A DNA stretch of 64,000 nt from the NCBI GenBank assembly GCA_025617745.1, contig CM046869.1, positions 12,419,168-12,483,167 of the forward strand, in the 5' to 3' direction. Position numbers and translations under genes: made by a program. Below, piece after piece: positions 1 to 11,557 of the stretch. Origin of the DNA: Heliocidaris erythrogramma (lineage: Eukaryota; Echinodermata; Echinoidea; Camarodonta; Echinometridae). Numbering within the stretch: position 1 is the stretch's first letter; the number at the start of each line of letters is the position of its first letter. The notes below the pieces were generated by a model that was given only the letters and a program-made list of their open reading frames with translations, was not told the DNA's origin and searched no databases.

Positions 1-3000
1 TGTACATACCTATGCTTCTCTTTTACCAACATTATGTAACCACTCATTGAGTTTCCAATGCGTTACACCTAGTATACATGCCTGTAACTTCTTGAATATG
101 GTAATTTTTGGAGATAAGAAAACACACTCTATTTTCTACGATCGTTACGTAATTCCTTATGGGTGAGCAAGATGTTGATGTGAATGACAATACCGAGTTT
201 CTACGATACTTAAACCTGGAAATGCCTGAACTTCAATTCGATTTTGATTCTGATGACTATTCCATGCATAATATATCTACCAAATATTTTTCAGAGTATG
301 ACGCTATCAAAAATTCTTGTGACTCTAATGACAATCTATTTCTTCTGCACCATAATGTAAGAAGCCTTAATAAGAAGATTGATCAATTTCAGACATTTAT
401 TGAGCAACTTTGCTATGGTTACTATGTTGTCGGTTTTTCTGAAACATGGTTGAGTGACCCGCAGTCCTCCCTTGTGGCCATTGATGGCTTTACTTTTTAC
501 ACAAACAATAGGGAGCATAAAAGAGGGGGAGGGGTTGGGTTCTTTGCATCAAATAACTTAAAAGTCAGAGAACTTAACGAGCTTTATATGATGTCTAGTC
601 ATATTGAATGTATTTTCATTCAGATTGAAATGCCTGATAAGAAACAGATAATTGTTGGTGAAATCTACAGACCCCCTAAAGGCAGTGTCCAAGAATTTAC
701 TGATTGTGTTCAAAGTCTTTTATCCATGCCTGTTTTGAATACCAAAAAAGTCTTTATCATGGGAGACTTTAATTTGAATTTGTTGAATCGTAGTATTTCT
801 TGTCAAGAATTTACTGACTTGATGTTATCCAATTCTTTTTTTCCACTAATAACGAAACCAACACGGATTTCAGACACGTCATCAACCTTAATTGATAATA
901 TCTTTGTTAACGACTTTTCCCATATTCCATCTGGTATTTTGGTATCTGACATGTCCGACCATTTTCCCATATTTGCTGAGATGGTGTCTGATAGAGTTTA
1001 TAATGATAAATCTGTAAAACATGTTTTCAGAGATTTATCGGGAGAAAGTATCTGTAGACTTGAGGAGAGATTAGCATCTGTTGATTGGAGTGTAATTTAT
1101 AGTATACATGACACAGACAATTGTTTTGACAAGTTTATGGATATATTCATGTCGATTTATAATGAAATTATACCGCTCAGGCAATTTTCTCGTTCTAATT
1201 ATAAAAAAATACCCAGGCTTCCCTGGATTTCTAAATCTCTCCTTAAGTCTATAAACCGTAAAAATAATTTGTTTTGCAAATATAAAAATCACCCTGGAAA
1301 TAGTAACCAAAAAAGTAAATATGTCCGCTATCGCAATATTCTTACGACTTCGTTGCGTACTGCTAAGAAAATGTATTTCTCCGGTCAATTCAATAAGTAC
1401 AGAAATGACGTCTCGAGTACGTGGAAGGTGATCAACAATGTTTTACATACAAAGAACAAAAAGGAGCTCACTAAAGAAATTCTTCACAATGGTGTTACAG
1501 TTGATAATCCTGCAGCTATGGCTAAGGTGTTTAATGAGTATTTTGTAGATATTGGTACGACTCTTTCTCGTAATATTCCAGAACCTGTCAAAGGGTTTCA
1601 GTACTTTTTAAAAAACCCAAATCCTAGAACTATTTTCCTAACTCCAGTTCTTGAATATGAAGTCAAGGATATTGTAAAAAACTTGAAATCTAAGAAAAGT
1701 CCTGGAAGTGATGAACTTACGAATTTTCTCTTGAAAAATGTTATTAATGAAATTTTATCCCCTTTGACTTATATATGCAACCAATCTTTAATTAATGGCC
1801 TAGTTCCCCATAAAATGAAAATAGCTAAGGTTGTTCCAGTATTTAAAAAGGGTGACAGACGAGATGTTAGTAATTATCGCCCAATTTCACTTCTGACTTC
1901 AATATCTAAAATTCTTGAAAGGCTGATTTACTCTCGTGTAATGAAATTCTTAACTGATTGTCATATTTTATGCGACTCGCAATTTGGGTTTAGAAAAAAA
2001 CACTCAACAGTTCATGCTATACTTTCTTTTGTTGATAAGGTAGCCAATGCTATTGATAATTCCCTGCATACCGTTGGTGTATTCCTGGACCTCTCCAAGG
2101 CCTTTGACACGATCAATCACGACATTTTGCTATATAAGTTATCCCACTATGGTGTACGTGGAAAGGCCTTGGAGTGGTTCAGGAGTTACCTAACTGCTAG
2201 AAAACAGTTTGTTTCAATAGAAGGTCATAAATTGGATATGAAAACTATATCTTGCGGAGTACCGCAGGGGTCACTCTTAGGCCCGCTGCTATTTATACTC
2301 TATATAAATGATTTTAAAAATTCATCAAATGACCTGTCCTTTATTCTATTCGCGGATGATTCTAACCTTTTTTTGTCGCACCGTAACCCAAATTCACTAC
2401 TCAGTCTTATAAACAGAGAATTGCAGTCAGTTCAGACTTGGATCCGAGCAAATAAGTTGTCACTCAATGTAAACAAAACACATTTTATGCTTTTTAGTAA
2501 CTCTCTAAAATCATTGCCGGGCCATGTAGTTATAAACAACGTTAACTTACTGCAAGTAAATTCTACGAAATTTCTTGGACTTTACATTGATCACGAATTA
2601 TCATGGAAATGTCAAATTGATTACATTTGCAAGTTATCTTCAAGAAATATTGGTATTTTAAATAAACTAAAGTATTTCTTTCCTGATTATATTTTGAAAA
2701 CATTATATTCTACACTCGTCGTATCTCATATGAATTATGGAATATTGGCCTGGGGAAATTGCAATAAAACCTTAATTGAAAAAATATTCAAAGTACAAAA
2801 ACGGGCAGTTAGGGTGATTAACCAAGTTGGGTTTTATTCCCACACAAATCCACTATTTTTTAATAATAAATTATTGAAAATCGCTGATTTGTATATATAT
2901 CAAGTTGGGATATTCATGTTTCAGCTTTCAAAAAATGAATTGCCAGATATTTTTGCATATATGTTCCGAAGAAATAACCTAATTCATACGTATCCCACTA

Positions 3001-3605
3001 GACAAAGTGACTCCTATCACCTTCTACGTACTCGCACACTCTTTGCTCAAAGAACAATTGCATTTGAAGGACCCAGGTTCTGGAATGACCTTCCCCTCGA
3101 TATAGTACACTGTACCTCACTTAATGTTTTCAAATGTAAATTGAAAACGATGTTATTGAACTCATACAAGCCTTTTGCGTAGTGTGTACAGGATTTTGTG
3201 TACTTTGTCAATGCGCGCTCGCTGAGCAACTTTCTCACACTTTCCGCACTGTACTTCTTCATGCCCCTTCAAGCATTACACGGTGTGGCAGACACTTTTT
3301 TGTTTGTTTGTTTGTTTTGGCATTTCTTTTCTAGTCGATTCATTTAATGTGTCCCCTCCAAGCATCTAAGACTCGATATTTTTCAAGGAACCTGCAGACT
3401 CAACAAGCTTTGCTTTTTATGCAGGTTCCTTCATATTTCACCTACATTATTTTAATGTCTTGCTTAATTTCAACTACATTGATGTATCATTTATACGAAT
3501 GTTCATGCCATATGACTCACTTATTTACCGTTAAATTGTTTATATATGTATTTTTATGTTATGTAAATTGTGAAATATGAAAATAAATTCAAATTCAAAT
3601 TCAAA
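1..3605 (+). mobile_element. Non-LTR retrotransposon (LINE), intact ORF, with 3' UTR and repeat tail
   Basis: The element carries one long endonuclease/reverse-transcriptase ORF (159-3182), a 3' UTR of about 420 bp, an AATAAA at 3582-3587, and a short repeated tail of AAATTC units ending at 3605. The 5' end is not identifiable and may lie before the window. The tail directly abuts the 3' end of a minus-strand L1/Tx1-like LINE at 3606. A simple-repeat 3' end and an endonuclease-RT ORF without RNase H fit the CR1/L2/Jockey group; I did not assign a clade. Confidence 0.85.
159..3182 (+). CDS. LINE ORF2-like endonuclease/reverse transcriptase, 1007 aa, intact
   Basis: Uninterrupted 1007-residue ORF. 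The N-terminal half is an APE-type endonuclease (about residues 58-280): HHNVRSLNKK near the start, SETWLSD, GDFNLN near residue 202, and SDHFP near residue 266. The reverse transcriptase follows (about residues 500-770), with NYRPISLLTSISKILE, FLDLSKAFDTINHDIL, GVPQGSLLGPLLF, and the catalytic FADD box at residue 731. A C-terminal region of about 230 residues follows, as in CR1/Jockey-like LINEs. By family knowledge such a protein nicks target DNA and primes cDNA on the LINE RNA. No RNase H or CCHC finger was seen. The absence of stops sets it apart from every other LINE in the window and suggests recent insertion. The ATG at 159 is the first in the frame shown; a separate ORF1 could lie upstream, outside the window. 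Confidence 0.88.
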   Translation: MGEQDVDVNDNTEFLRYLNLEMPELQFDFDSDDYSMHNISTKYFSEYDAIKNSCDSNDNLFLLHHNVRSLNKKIDQFQTFIEQLCYGYYVVGFSETWLSDPQSSLVAIDGFTFYTNNREHKRGGGVGFFASNNLKVRELNELYMMSSHIECIFIQIEMPDKKQIIVGEIYRPPKGSVQEFTDCVQSLLSMPVLNTKKVFIMGDFNLNLLNRSISCQEFTDLMLSNSFFPLITKPTRISDTSSTLIDNIFVNDFSHIPSGILVSDMSDHFPIFAEMVSDRVYNDKSVKHVFRDLSGESICRLEERLASVDWSVIYSIHDTDNCFDKFMDIFMSIYNEIIPLRQFSRSNYKKIPRLPWISKSLLKSINRKNNLFCKYKNHPGNSNQKSKYVRYRNILTTSLRTAKKMYFSGQFNKYRNDVSSTWKVINNVLHTKNKKELTKEILHNGVTVDNPAAMAKVFNEYFVDIGTTLSRNIPEPVKGFQYFLKNPNPRTIFLTPVLEYEVKDIVKNLKSKKSPGSDELTNFLLKNVINEILSPLTYICNQSLINGLVPHKMKIAKVVPVFKKGDRRDVSNYRPISLLTSISKILERLIYSRVMKFLTDCHILCDSQFGFRKKHSTVHAILSFVDKVANAIDNSLHTVGVFLDLSKAFDTINHDILLYKLSHYGVRGKALEWFRSYLTARKQFVSIEGHKLDMKTISCGVPQGSLLGPLLFILYINDFKNSSNDLSFILFADDSNLFLSHRNPNSLLSLINRELQSVQTWIRANKLSLNVNKTHFMLFSNSLKSLPGHVVINNVNLLQVNSTKFLGLYIDHELSWKCQIDYICKLSSRNIGILNKLKYFFPDYILKTLYSTLVVSHMNYGILAWGNCNKTLIEKIFKVQKRAVRVINQVGFYSHTNPLFFNNKLLKIADLYIYQVGIFMFQLSKNELPDIFAYMFRRNNLIHTYPTRQSDSYHLLRTRTLFAQRTIAFEGPRFWNDLPLDIVHCTSLNVFKCKLKTMLLNSYKPFA

Positions 3606-3714
3606 AAGAACACCCATGCATGCATCCAGTTCCGGTTTGCCTGTCCGTAATGAGTACATAAAACAGCAAACAAACAAAACAAAGACAACAAACGAAAACA
3701 AAATCAAAGAAACA

Positions 3715-4889
3715 CATCAATCTGTACTGTTCCCATTTCCTTAAGTGCGCCCCCAATTTCCCATTTTTGTTGGCTATCTTATATTCTTCGTCTCTGTGAT
3801 CTTTTATCAAAGTTACTGTTTTCCGTATAGATGGCAGCTCGCCTTGTTTTCTTGAAGAAAAAATTATGTATTTTACAAGAAAAATTACACAATTTACTAA
3901 ATATATTCATACAGTTTTACCCGATAGTCCCATAAAAATAGATTTCCAATCATTTATATTAATTTCTCTTAGATGGAGCTTTTTACTAATGTCCTGCCAT
4001 AATTGTTTAACTTTAGGACATTCTAAAAACAAATGTTGAAAGAGTTGAGTCTCTGTTTCGTATATATAGCCCCATGCAATAATTTGTATAGAAACTCTTT
4101 ACTTACAAATGCATTTTCAGTCTTGTAAATATTTTTTTTAACATCCCAGTTCCAAAATCATATTGAACATTTCCATCCGTAATCTTTAATGTATAATCTC
4201 TTTAAAATTGTTCAATAAAGTGATTATATAACCGTATAAACTTTAAATCACTAAATTTTTGTATATGACCAAAAATCTGCAGATCTATTTGAAAATGTTC
4301 AGTATCCACATGTATAAAATCACTCTGTATCCATTCCTGTTCAATGACTGAAGATATTTTTTGAATCATGATCAGGCTGTCGGTGGTAAAACCTAAGTTA
4401 TAAAAATAAGATATTGGATTTAAATTACCTCCAACGGTTATATCTGATGCTTTAAATATTCCTTTATGAAAAGATCAGCATCAAAATCATTTTATTTCGA
4501 AAACAAATACTTCTATTATTAAAAATTATCGGATTGACCTTGTTCTTTTCGAAATGTCTACATTCGTCTATATCTTGCCAGGCTTTTAACATATCTAAAT
4601 AAAACATGGGTATACCATCTAAATTCATTTTCTTCATATCATAATTACAAAGAAATATACTTCGACCTCCAATCGATCTAAAAAAGTAATCAAATGTTAG
4701 TTTCCATTCTAAATATTTTTCACCGTACAACGGCCATTTGATCCACATTATTCTTTGAGTCTTAATAAAAGTTTCGTAGTCAGTTACCCGAAGCCCACCT
4801 GCAGAATAATCTTGATATAATACTTTCCTATTTATTCTATCTTTCCCACCCCAAATGAAATTAAAGGAATTTTTTTTCAATTTCTTCAA
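3715..4889 (-). pseudogene. LINE-B C-terminal region, frame-broken
   Basis: The minus ORF 4889-4464 reads KKLKKNSFNFIWGGKDRINR and then GGLRVTDYETFIKTQRIMWIKW, the post-RT region typical of Tx1/L1 proteins. A Cys/His finger follows in the homologous copies as CSFCKHQ and HLFLEC; here that stretch is damaged around 4040-4080. The last coding-like stretch (IKDHRDEEYKIANKNGKLG) ends near 3715. Separate frames and stops make this a relic. Confidence 0.65.
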
Positions 4890-5249
4890 GGATACTACGT
4901 GGAACAGATATAACAGAAGAAACGTAATCTAATTTTGAATATACATACATTTTCAATAATTTGATTTTGCCGTATGTCGTAAGATCTCGTTGGCTCCACC
5001 AACCTATTTTTTGTTTTTACTTAATTTTGTACTTATTTTACTTAATATCTCTTTGTAGTTTAAATCATCTTATTTTAGAATTACGTAAAAAATAAACTCC
5101 TAGGATTTTTATGTCTTGTACTCTATGTCCCAAAAAAGGTAAACCGCGCATATCAATCGCTTCCCCCAAACAGATAAAATTTGTCTTATCCATATTTTTA
5201 ATACACTTCATTTCTCAAAGTCTTCGAAGACTTTCTTCACTCTATCAAT

Positions 5250-6100
5250 TGACTTCATATCTTTAAGAAACAATGTAATATCATCGGCGTAAAGTACCTG
5301 CTTTATTTTTCCAGTATCAAACCGAATTCCTTCAATACTAGGGTCCTTTCGGATATAATGAGCAAACAGCTCAATAGCTATTATAAATAATTAGGGGGAC
5401 AAAGGGTCCGCTTGTCTTACCCCTCTTTTAACTTTAAAGTATCCAGTTGAGTGTCCCCCGTTCATCACGCAACTACTAACATATAAAGAATTTTAACCCA
5501 AGAGCACAATACATTACCGAGCACAATACATTACCGAACCCAAAAGATTCCAATGCTTTGAACAGTAGTCTATGTGAAATACATGCAGTCAAATGCTTTT
5601 TCGAAATCTACAGCGATAAGAAAACCTACAGGCTGATACAATGACTGAAAAAATACATCTATTAACCGCACTGCCTCCTCAATATTTCTCTCTTTAACAA
5701 AGCCCATCTGATCGTAATGAATGATATCTCCTAAAACCTCTTTTACCCTTTTAGCTAATTCTTTTGACAGAATTTTATAGTCAAGATTTAAAAGAGTTAT
5801 TGGCCTGTAGTTTTTCATATACAAAGGATCTTTTCCCTCTTTCTCAATAAGTGTAATGACCCCCTGTCTCTGTGAATTGGATAACACCTCAGTTTCGAAA
5901 CTCTCATTAAATGCTACCACTATAAACTTCCATAAGATTGGCCAAAATGTATAATAGAATTCAGCTGTAAAGCCATCATTGCCTGGTGACTTATTCCATG
6001 TCATTTCCTTAAGAGCTTGATAGCATTCTTCGAATGTTATATGCCTTTCACAAAATGCTTTTTCTTCGCTTAGTTTGGGCAATTCGCTTAAAACCATCAA
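5250..6100 (-). pseudogene. LINE-B reverse transcriptase domain, frame-broken
   Basis: The minus ORF 6100-5570 carries NKSPGNDGFTAEFY, YRPITLLNLDYKILSK and VDFEKAFD, which are RT motifs with the first catalytic Asp. The domain continues through a frameshift to RGVRQADPLSP (about 5420-5385) and YADD (about 5294-5283). The catalytic residues are still visible, but the frame is interrupted between 5570 and 5420. Typical of L1/Tx1-group RTs; inactive as it stands. Confidence 0.78.
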
Positions 6101-6753
6101 TATCTTCTGTTATGTCCTTATTTTGACATGCATATAACTTCTTATAAAACTCCCCAATGATCTTTAAAACCCATTTACTATCACGAATCACCTCATTATT
6201 GCTATTATATATTTCCTTGATCACACTTTTTCTTTTATTCGACTTTAATAATTGTTCAAAAAATTGAAAATTCCTTTCTCCTTCTTCAGACCATTCTGCC
6301 TTCGATCGTACCTTTAAGCCTTGACGAGAATAGTCAAAAAGCTTTTCCAGTTCATTTGTTTTTCAAGTCTATTTCTTCCTGAATGTTATTTTGCAAATTA
6401 AACGTCAATCGATATTCTAAGTCTATAATTTCTTTTTCCCAATATTTCAACTTTTGCTTTCCTGAATTTTGCTTTTTCACGGGAAAACTTCATAATATAT
6501 ATTCCCGTAGTTTCATTTTCATAAAATCCCAAAATTTGATTTTACTATTTATTTGAGACAGCCACGTTTCCTCTATTTCAATAATCTTATTTTTTACCCC
6601 ATCGACAAAATCCTTGTCATAACATAGACTACTATTGAACTTCCAATATGATTTACCAAAAATGAAATTATCGACATTTGTAACTGCTACTCTAACACCA
6701 GCGTGATCAGGTGTGATAGAGGGCAGAATTTCTGATTTCCTTACGGCTTTTTC

Positions 6754-7395
6754 TCATTTTGATGATATAAAAATATAATCTAATCTGCTCTGCACCAATG
6801 GCTGTTTCTGTCTATAAAGGTAAATTCTTTTATTAGGATGACGCTTGCGCCAAACATCAATTAAATCAAACTTAGCAAGAAACTCTCCCAACAAGTCTCT
6901 ATATTTGCTATTTGAAATATTACTCGCCCCCATATAATCTAAATTATAATTCATAGTTATATTGAAATCTCCCCCAATTATAAGGGCATACTCTTGACTG
7001 AATACAGAAGATACCATCCTATCCAGATTAGACAGAAAATCAACTTGGGCCTCTTCTTTATCTTTTGTAGGAAAATATACACTTCCTAATATCAATGTTT
7101 CGCTTTGGCATTTACCTTGTATTATAATGTATCTTCCTTCCTTGTCTTTTATGATTTTTTCCATCACAAAGCCCGTGTTTGGTTTCAACATCACAATAAA
7201 TCCCCTACTGTAATTACTACCGTTACTAAAAAACCATTGTCCCTTCCCAATCCTTTTTCCAACCGCCTTCAATGTCTTCTGTACTGAAAGTTTCCTGCAA
7301 GAATATTATATTTCCCGACATTTTACACCACTGAAAAATTTTTCCTCCTTTTAACTGTATCACTCAGTCCTCGAACGTTGATCGAGACTACTTTT
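6754..7395 (-). pseudogene. LINE-B endonuclease domain, frame-broken
   Basis: Minus-strand fragment of an APE-type endonuclease. The open part (7272-6754, 172 codons) contains GGDFNI and ends with RLDYIFIS, which are the usual D/N and D-Y motifs of L1/Tx1 endonucleases. The N-terminal segment, with a VRGLSD-like stretch, lies at 7395-7280 in another frame and is separated by stops. No functional protein is expected. Confidence 0.75.
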
Positions 7396-7400
7396 AAATT

Positions 7401-8563
7401 ATTCGCCACTGAAAACTCTAAATCTTAAACTGTGACAAAAAGCTCGGAACAGAATTTTGTAGCATTGCGACAATATCTCAGTAAATGGGAAGAATGATGC
7501 ATTTTTAAATAAAGAAAAAACAATGGTCAATTGAAGTTGGAAAAAAGACAAGTACAGACTGATTCTGGAACCAGAAAACATGCCACAAGTCACAAAGTCT
7601 CTCCACCCCACAATGAGTGTCCACCCTTTAGAAAACCAGATTATGAAAAACAAAAACAGTCTCTTGCTACAAAAGAAAGAAAATCGAACTGCATAATCCG
7701 GACGAGGACCCACTTTCCCCGTACAGTACATTTCATTAGGTACATAATGAATGTTCAAATTTGAGAAGAGCAAAGATTAATTAAAAAAAAATTCAACTGT
7801 CTATCTTTCTTAGAAAATAAATAAAAGTACAGAAGCTTTCCAAAGAAAATCATTTTTACACCGCTTTATTGGTTTTTTCGTTAACTGTTATAAAACTGCT
7901 CGAGAAAAAAAGAAAGAAATCAAAAAGAATAGTTAGGTGAATGGTTAATGGCTTGAAATATAAGTTGTCTGTCCTATAAGCAAAGAGTTTTAGCAAAACA
8001 AAAGTCACAAAAGCACACTATCAAACTGATAAATCTAAACCTCTGTGGAATTTCAGAATGTTCTGTACATGCCTTTCCCCTTCCGAACTTCAGAAATACT
8101 AATTAAACAGTAATAAAAAGGATATGAAAACAGTAAGCGTTCATGAGTTTGTATTCATTCATTTAAAACAAAATGGAAGAAAGAGAATATCGCTAATGTC
8201 CTAAGGCGTCTTATCTTTTTGTAAGCGTCGGAAATCCCGCGGAAAGAACGGACGCCGCCTATCTGCAAAAGAGATTCCCGCCCACGGGGGAGGCTGCACG
8301 TCCGCATTAAGATAAAACGCCTAAGTGAAGGCACGCCTATCTCCACCCAATCCCTCTTGCCATGCTAACTGACCCGAATCCATCCTAGCTGTATAATAGA
8401 GAGCTATTTTCTGTACTCTATCCATAATCAGGACATCCTATTAATTTGAGATGTTCCTTGGTTAAGTTTTATTTAGAGAAAAGGATTGCGCAAACATGTC
8501 ATAAATAAAAGCAAGACATGACAATTTGCTTACAAGTCATGCTCCAGAGAGCATGTTTGCATA

Positions 8564-8565
<2 letters not shown>
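7401..8565. other. Unassigned AT-rich DNA
   Basis: About 1.2 kb without a recognisable gene or repeat. The ORF at 7531-7764 (+) has no family signature and looks like chance. A GC-richer patch at 8215-8300 shows no further structure that I could support. Confidence 0.4.

Positions 8566-8567
<2 letters not shown>

Positions 8568-8600
<33 letters not shown>
8568..8600. repeat. (TA)n microsatellite
   Basis: An uninterrupted TA run of about 32 bp, preceded by ataaata. Confidence 0.95.
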
Positions 8601-8601
<1 letters not shown>

Positions 8602-8668
8602 CAAGAAAGTTCGATATCTCCAAAAGTGACAAACTCGTTTATCCTTTATATACCTATCAACCAAAACA

Positions 8669-8742
8669 GAAAGAAAGAAAAGGAAAAGAAAAGAAAAAGA
8701 AAAAAGAAAAGGAAAAGGAAAAGAAAAGAAAAGAAAAGAAAA
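8669..8742. repeat. Purine-rich (AAAAG)n tract
   Basis: About 75 bp made almost only of A and G on the plus strand, in AAAAG/AAGAAA units. An apparent Phe/Leu/Ser-rich ORF on the other strand is a by-product. Confidence 0.9.
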
Positions 8743-8749
8743 CCAAAAG

Positions 8750-9507
8750 ATATGGATGTGACTCCAAGAGGCACATGTGAATAAAAGCGACATGTTCCTG
8801 TCTAATTCTGTTGTACACTTTCAGAACATTTGACCAAAAAAATGTACATATGTATAATATTCAATGTCCAACCGATGTCTCTGAACTGATCTATTTTCCA
8901 GTCTAAGGAGCTTCAAAAGGCCTTCAGAGACAAAACGATTCATCCAACCACCGCTGCACTGTATCATTCTGCATGGATGCCTGACTATATCCATAAAACA
9001 TCAATGGAAACATGATAATAATAGTGAAACGAGTAAGCAAAAAAGTATCCCATCGCTTTTAAGTGAGCTGGAACATTCTTTATGAAAAAAGGGCCTCATC
9101 TGATGCAGTGAGAAAGCCGTTTTGTGTACACATTATCAAAATTGTGAAGGCAAATTGTTTCGTCGTTATTCAAATGTTTAAGGAGAAAGGTAGAACAATA
9201 CGGAGTAGGAACATTGCATAATCTTATAAGAACTGCAAGAATATCGTATACCTCTCCATATCAATCTAAGAAATTACAAATTCTTTCCTACAATATAAAT
9301 GAGATACTTTCAACCATTGGTGTTTTTTTTTTGAGCTCTGCAAATGGAAGGCATAGAATTTGAGACAATGCAGAGGGTAAAATGTAGTGTTGATTGAAGA
9401 TTCGGAATTATATAAGGTCTTTATCATTCTTAAACATACAATCACTCTTGGCAAATGTGAATTGATAGAGCATTTCCTGCCGAATTTCTCCACAATTGAA
9501 ACTGGTT
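8750..9507. other. Unassigned DNA
   Basis: No gene, repeat or RNA recognised. The short ORFs here have no family signature. Confidence 0.4.
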
Positions 9508-9746
9508 CAAATAGACCTGTTTACTAAGTGATTCAAATTTTATGCATACTTTTGAAACAAAGGTTGTTCTTGACAACCTGAAAGCCTGCCAGAGGCTTGT
9601 CAGACATAGTAACAAGTAATGTATGCAAACTGGATTCCAAGTATTGTAGTTCATTCATTAATAACAGGTTAATGGAATACCTCGTTACTAGGTCCCAGGA
9701 AAGAAACATCCATAAATTTGAATCACTTAGTAAGCAGGTCTATTTG
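9508..9746. mobile_element. MITE with about 30-bp terminal inverted repeats, copy 1
   Basis: The ends are inverted copies of CAAATAGACCTG followed by TTACTAAGTGATTCAAA (right end read in reverse complement, with TAAGCAGG in place of TAAACAGG). The element is about 239 bp and has no coding capacity. A second copy in the opposite internal orientation lies at 50444-50649, and a fragment at 49597-49751. No clear target duplication was seen, so the superfamily is open. Confidence 0.78.
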
Positions 9747-10545
9747 ACCATGACTAACTTGAATAACAATGATATAGTGAATTTATATGACCCTCGACGA
9801 GTGAACGCCTATTTTATTGTGATCGAGCACAAGTACACAGTTAAAGGAAAATTTTGATAATCAAAGTGCCACTGGCAATGACTGGTTTCTTTGTAATACA
9901 GTTTTAGGTGTATGAAAAGTCGTGCATAATCATGAATGAAGAACACTGCATTTGAACCAGACAGCCATAACAATCCAAAATTCCTTTCAGAAGCCGTTTA
10001 GGCATACAATGAAGGAAATGTTCCAACTATATCCTCGTTAATTATAGACTATGGATTTTTTTTTAATCTGAAGAATGTCAAAACCTTCAACACAAAGGAA
10101 CCTAAAGCTATCACTGCAGACTGTCTCTGACATTCAATTAAAAGCAATCAGTTTTATACAATTAACATATCAGTAATACCAGATTAGGAATATTTGCATA
10201 AGAACCAGATAGCCCCCGAAATTCCAGTCCTTTACAAGAACAAACTCACAACAAACGGATCATACATACATTGCAAGATGTCCCAACAATGATCATCAAT
10301 TAATGGCAGACTATTTCATTACTTCATATGCATCTGAGGTATTTCGAATCCTTCGAAACAAGTAATAGTACAGTTGAACCATCACTGCAGATTTTTTGGA
10401 TCTGTGTGCATGGCTTCTATTGGAAACTTCAAAAGGAAATGTAAATTTGCACAAAAGTACCCAAAGTAATAACCAAAGGAGAATTTAAAATTTGTCGTGA
10501 TGAAAGTGCAAGCTAGAATGACTCCTCAACATCTTCTACCACACC
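9747..10545. other. Unassigned DNA upstream of the left duplication
   Basis: No gene or repeat recognised. Similarity to the right-hand duplicated block begins at 10546. Confidence 0.4.
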
Positions 10546-10790
10546 CTAATGCTCGTGCCCCGCACCACCTGCGGAAAACATTCTTGCATAATCACTTCTT
10601 ATTCTTGGACGACAGCCCTTACCAAGCATAAGTATGCATACATTAACGAGACAAACACTTTACCTGCTATACAAACGTAACGCAGGCAAATAATAACCCT
10701 ATCCGGTTTCATTATTTTCTAAGTTAACTCACCTGTTTGATAACATGAAAAAATTCGTGCTATGACGCAAGGGGTCCAAACAGAGTTATG

Positions 10791-10960
10791 GTCACGTGAC
10801 GTCGTACACAGCAGTGCATTGGTATACATCTATAAAGACACCAGCATCAGCATCGGAACTTCATTGGCTGTGGAGACGTCAAATTGAACAGAACTTCAGA
10901 AACAGAGCTGTACAACAACTAGTGGTCGTTTAGTAGACTGTCACGGGCATTTCAGAAACG
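10791..10960 (+). promoter_or_regulatory. Promoter and non-coding exon 1 of SOUL gene copy 1
   Basis: TATAAA at 10831-10836 is preceded by an E-box CACGTG at 10793-10798, which overlaps a CRE-like TGACGTC at 10797-10803. Transcription would be expected to start near 10860. Exon 1 is untranslated and ends at 10960 before the donor GTAAGT. The layout is conserved in the second copy, except that the CRE-like site is lost there. The TATA/E-box roles are inferred. Confidence 0.6.
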
Positions 10961-11557
10961 GTAAGTTATGTTTGCGAATCCGCGATCTGGTTCATGTTTC
11001 TTGAACTTTATAAATAAAGAGACGGTCCATTGTAAACATTTCGGAGCAGTGCTAGAAAGTGCGTGAGATGGAGAAAGAGCTCATCTCTGTGTGGAAAGGA
11101 ATAGGGGCTATGTTGAGGGGCATGGGATGTAATGTTAATCCTAAAGGCAATGGTAAGTTGCGATTATCCATTTTATTAATTTCGAATAAGGTGCCACGAT
11201 TCTTGCAGTGTCCAAAACTTGGTCCCAGGTCTACTTTGTCCCATTGTCCAAAGTATAATTACTCGGCCATCGATGACCGTGCATGAATAAATAGGATATC
11301 ATTAGAAAGAGGAGATATGTGGCTTTAATGTGTTACTACTCACTTTGATGTTAAGCTTAACAAATCTTCACAAATTTGAAATTAATCTTTCTTTCGATAC
11401 GTCTTTGTACCAACTACCTCCCCTCTCTCTCCCTCCTCTCTCTCCCTCCTCTCTCTCCCTCCTCTCTTTATTACAGTGGATTTAATATCTTTTTTTTAAT
11501 GTAATTACGAACTTTAAAATACATCTTTTATGTATTTCTTCACAGAATCCATTAAAG

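Larger units (their letters stand above)
3606..7400 (-). mobile_element. LINE-B copy 1: L1/Tx1-like LINE, broken, nearly full coding length
   Basis: Read on the minus strand, the order is an endonuclease start near 7395, a linker rich in basic residues, an RT with YADD at about 5294-5283, a long C-terminal region with a Cys/His finger, and a 3' UTR reaching 3606. Several frameshifts and stops break it, so it is a dead copy. The C-terminal region contains the L1/Tx1-typical FNFIWGGKDRINRK and GGLRVTDYETF stretches. Two shorter copies occur at 22293-25023 and 63175-63851. This copy shows that the real element extends about 330 bp past the point where the other two are cut. Confidence 0.82.
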
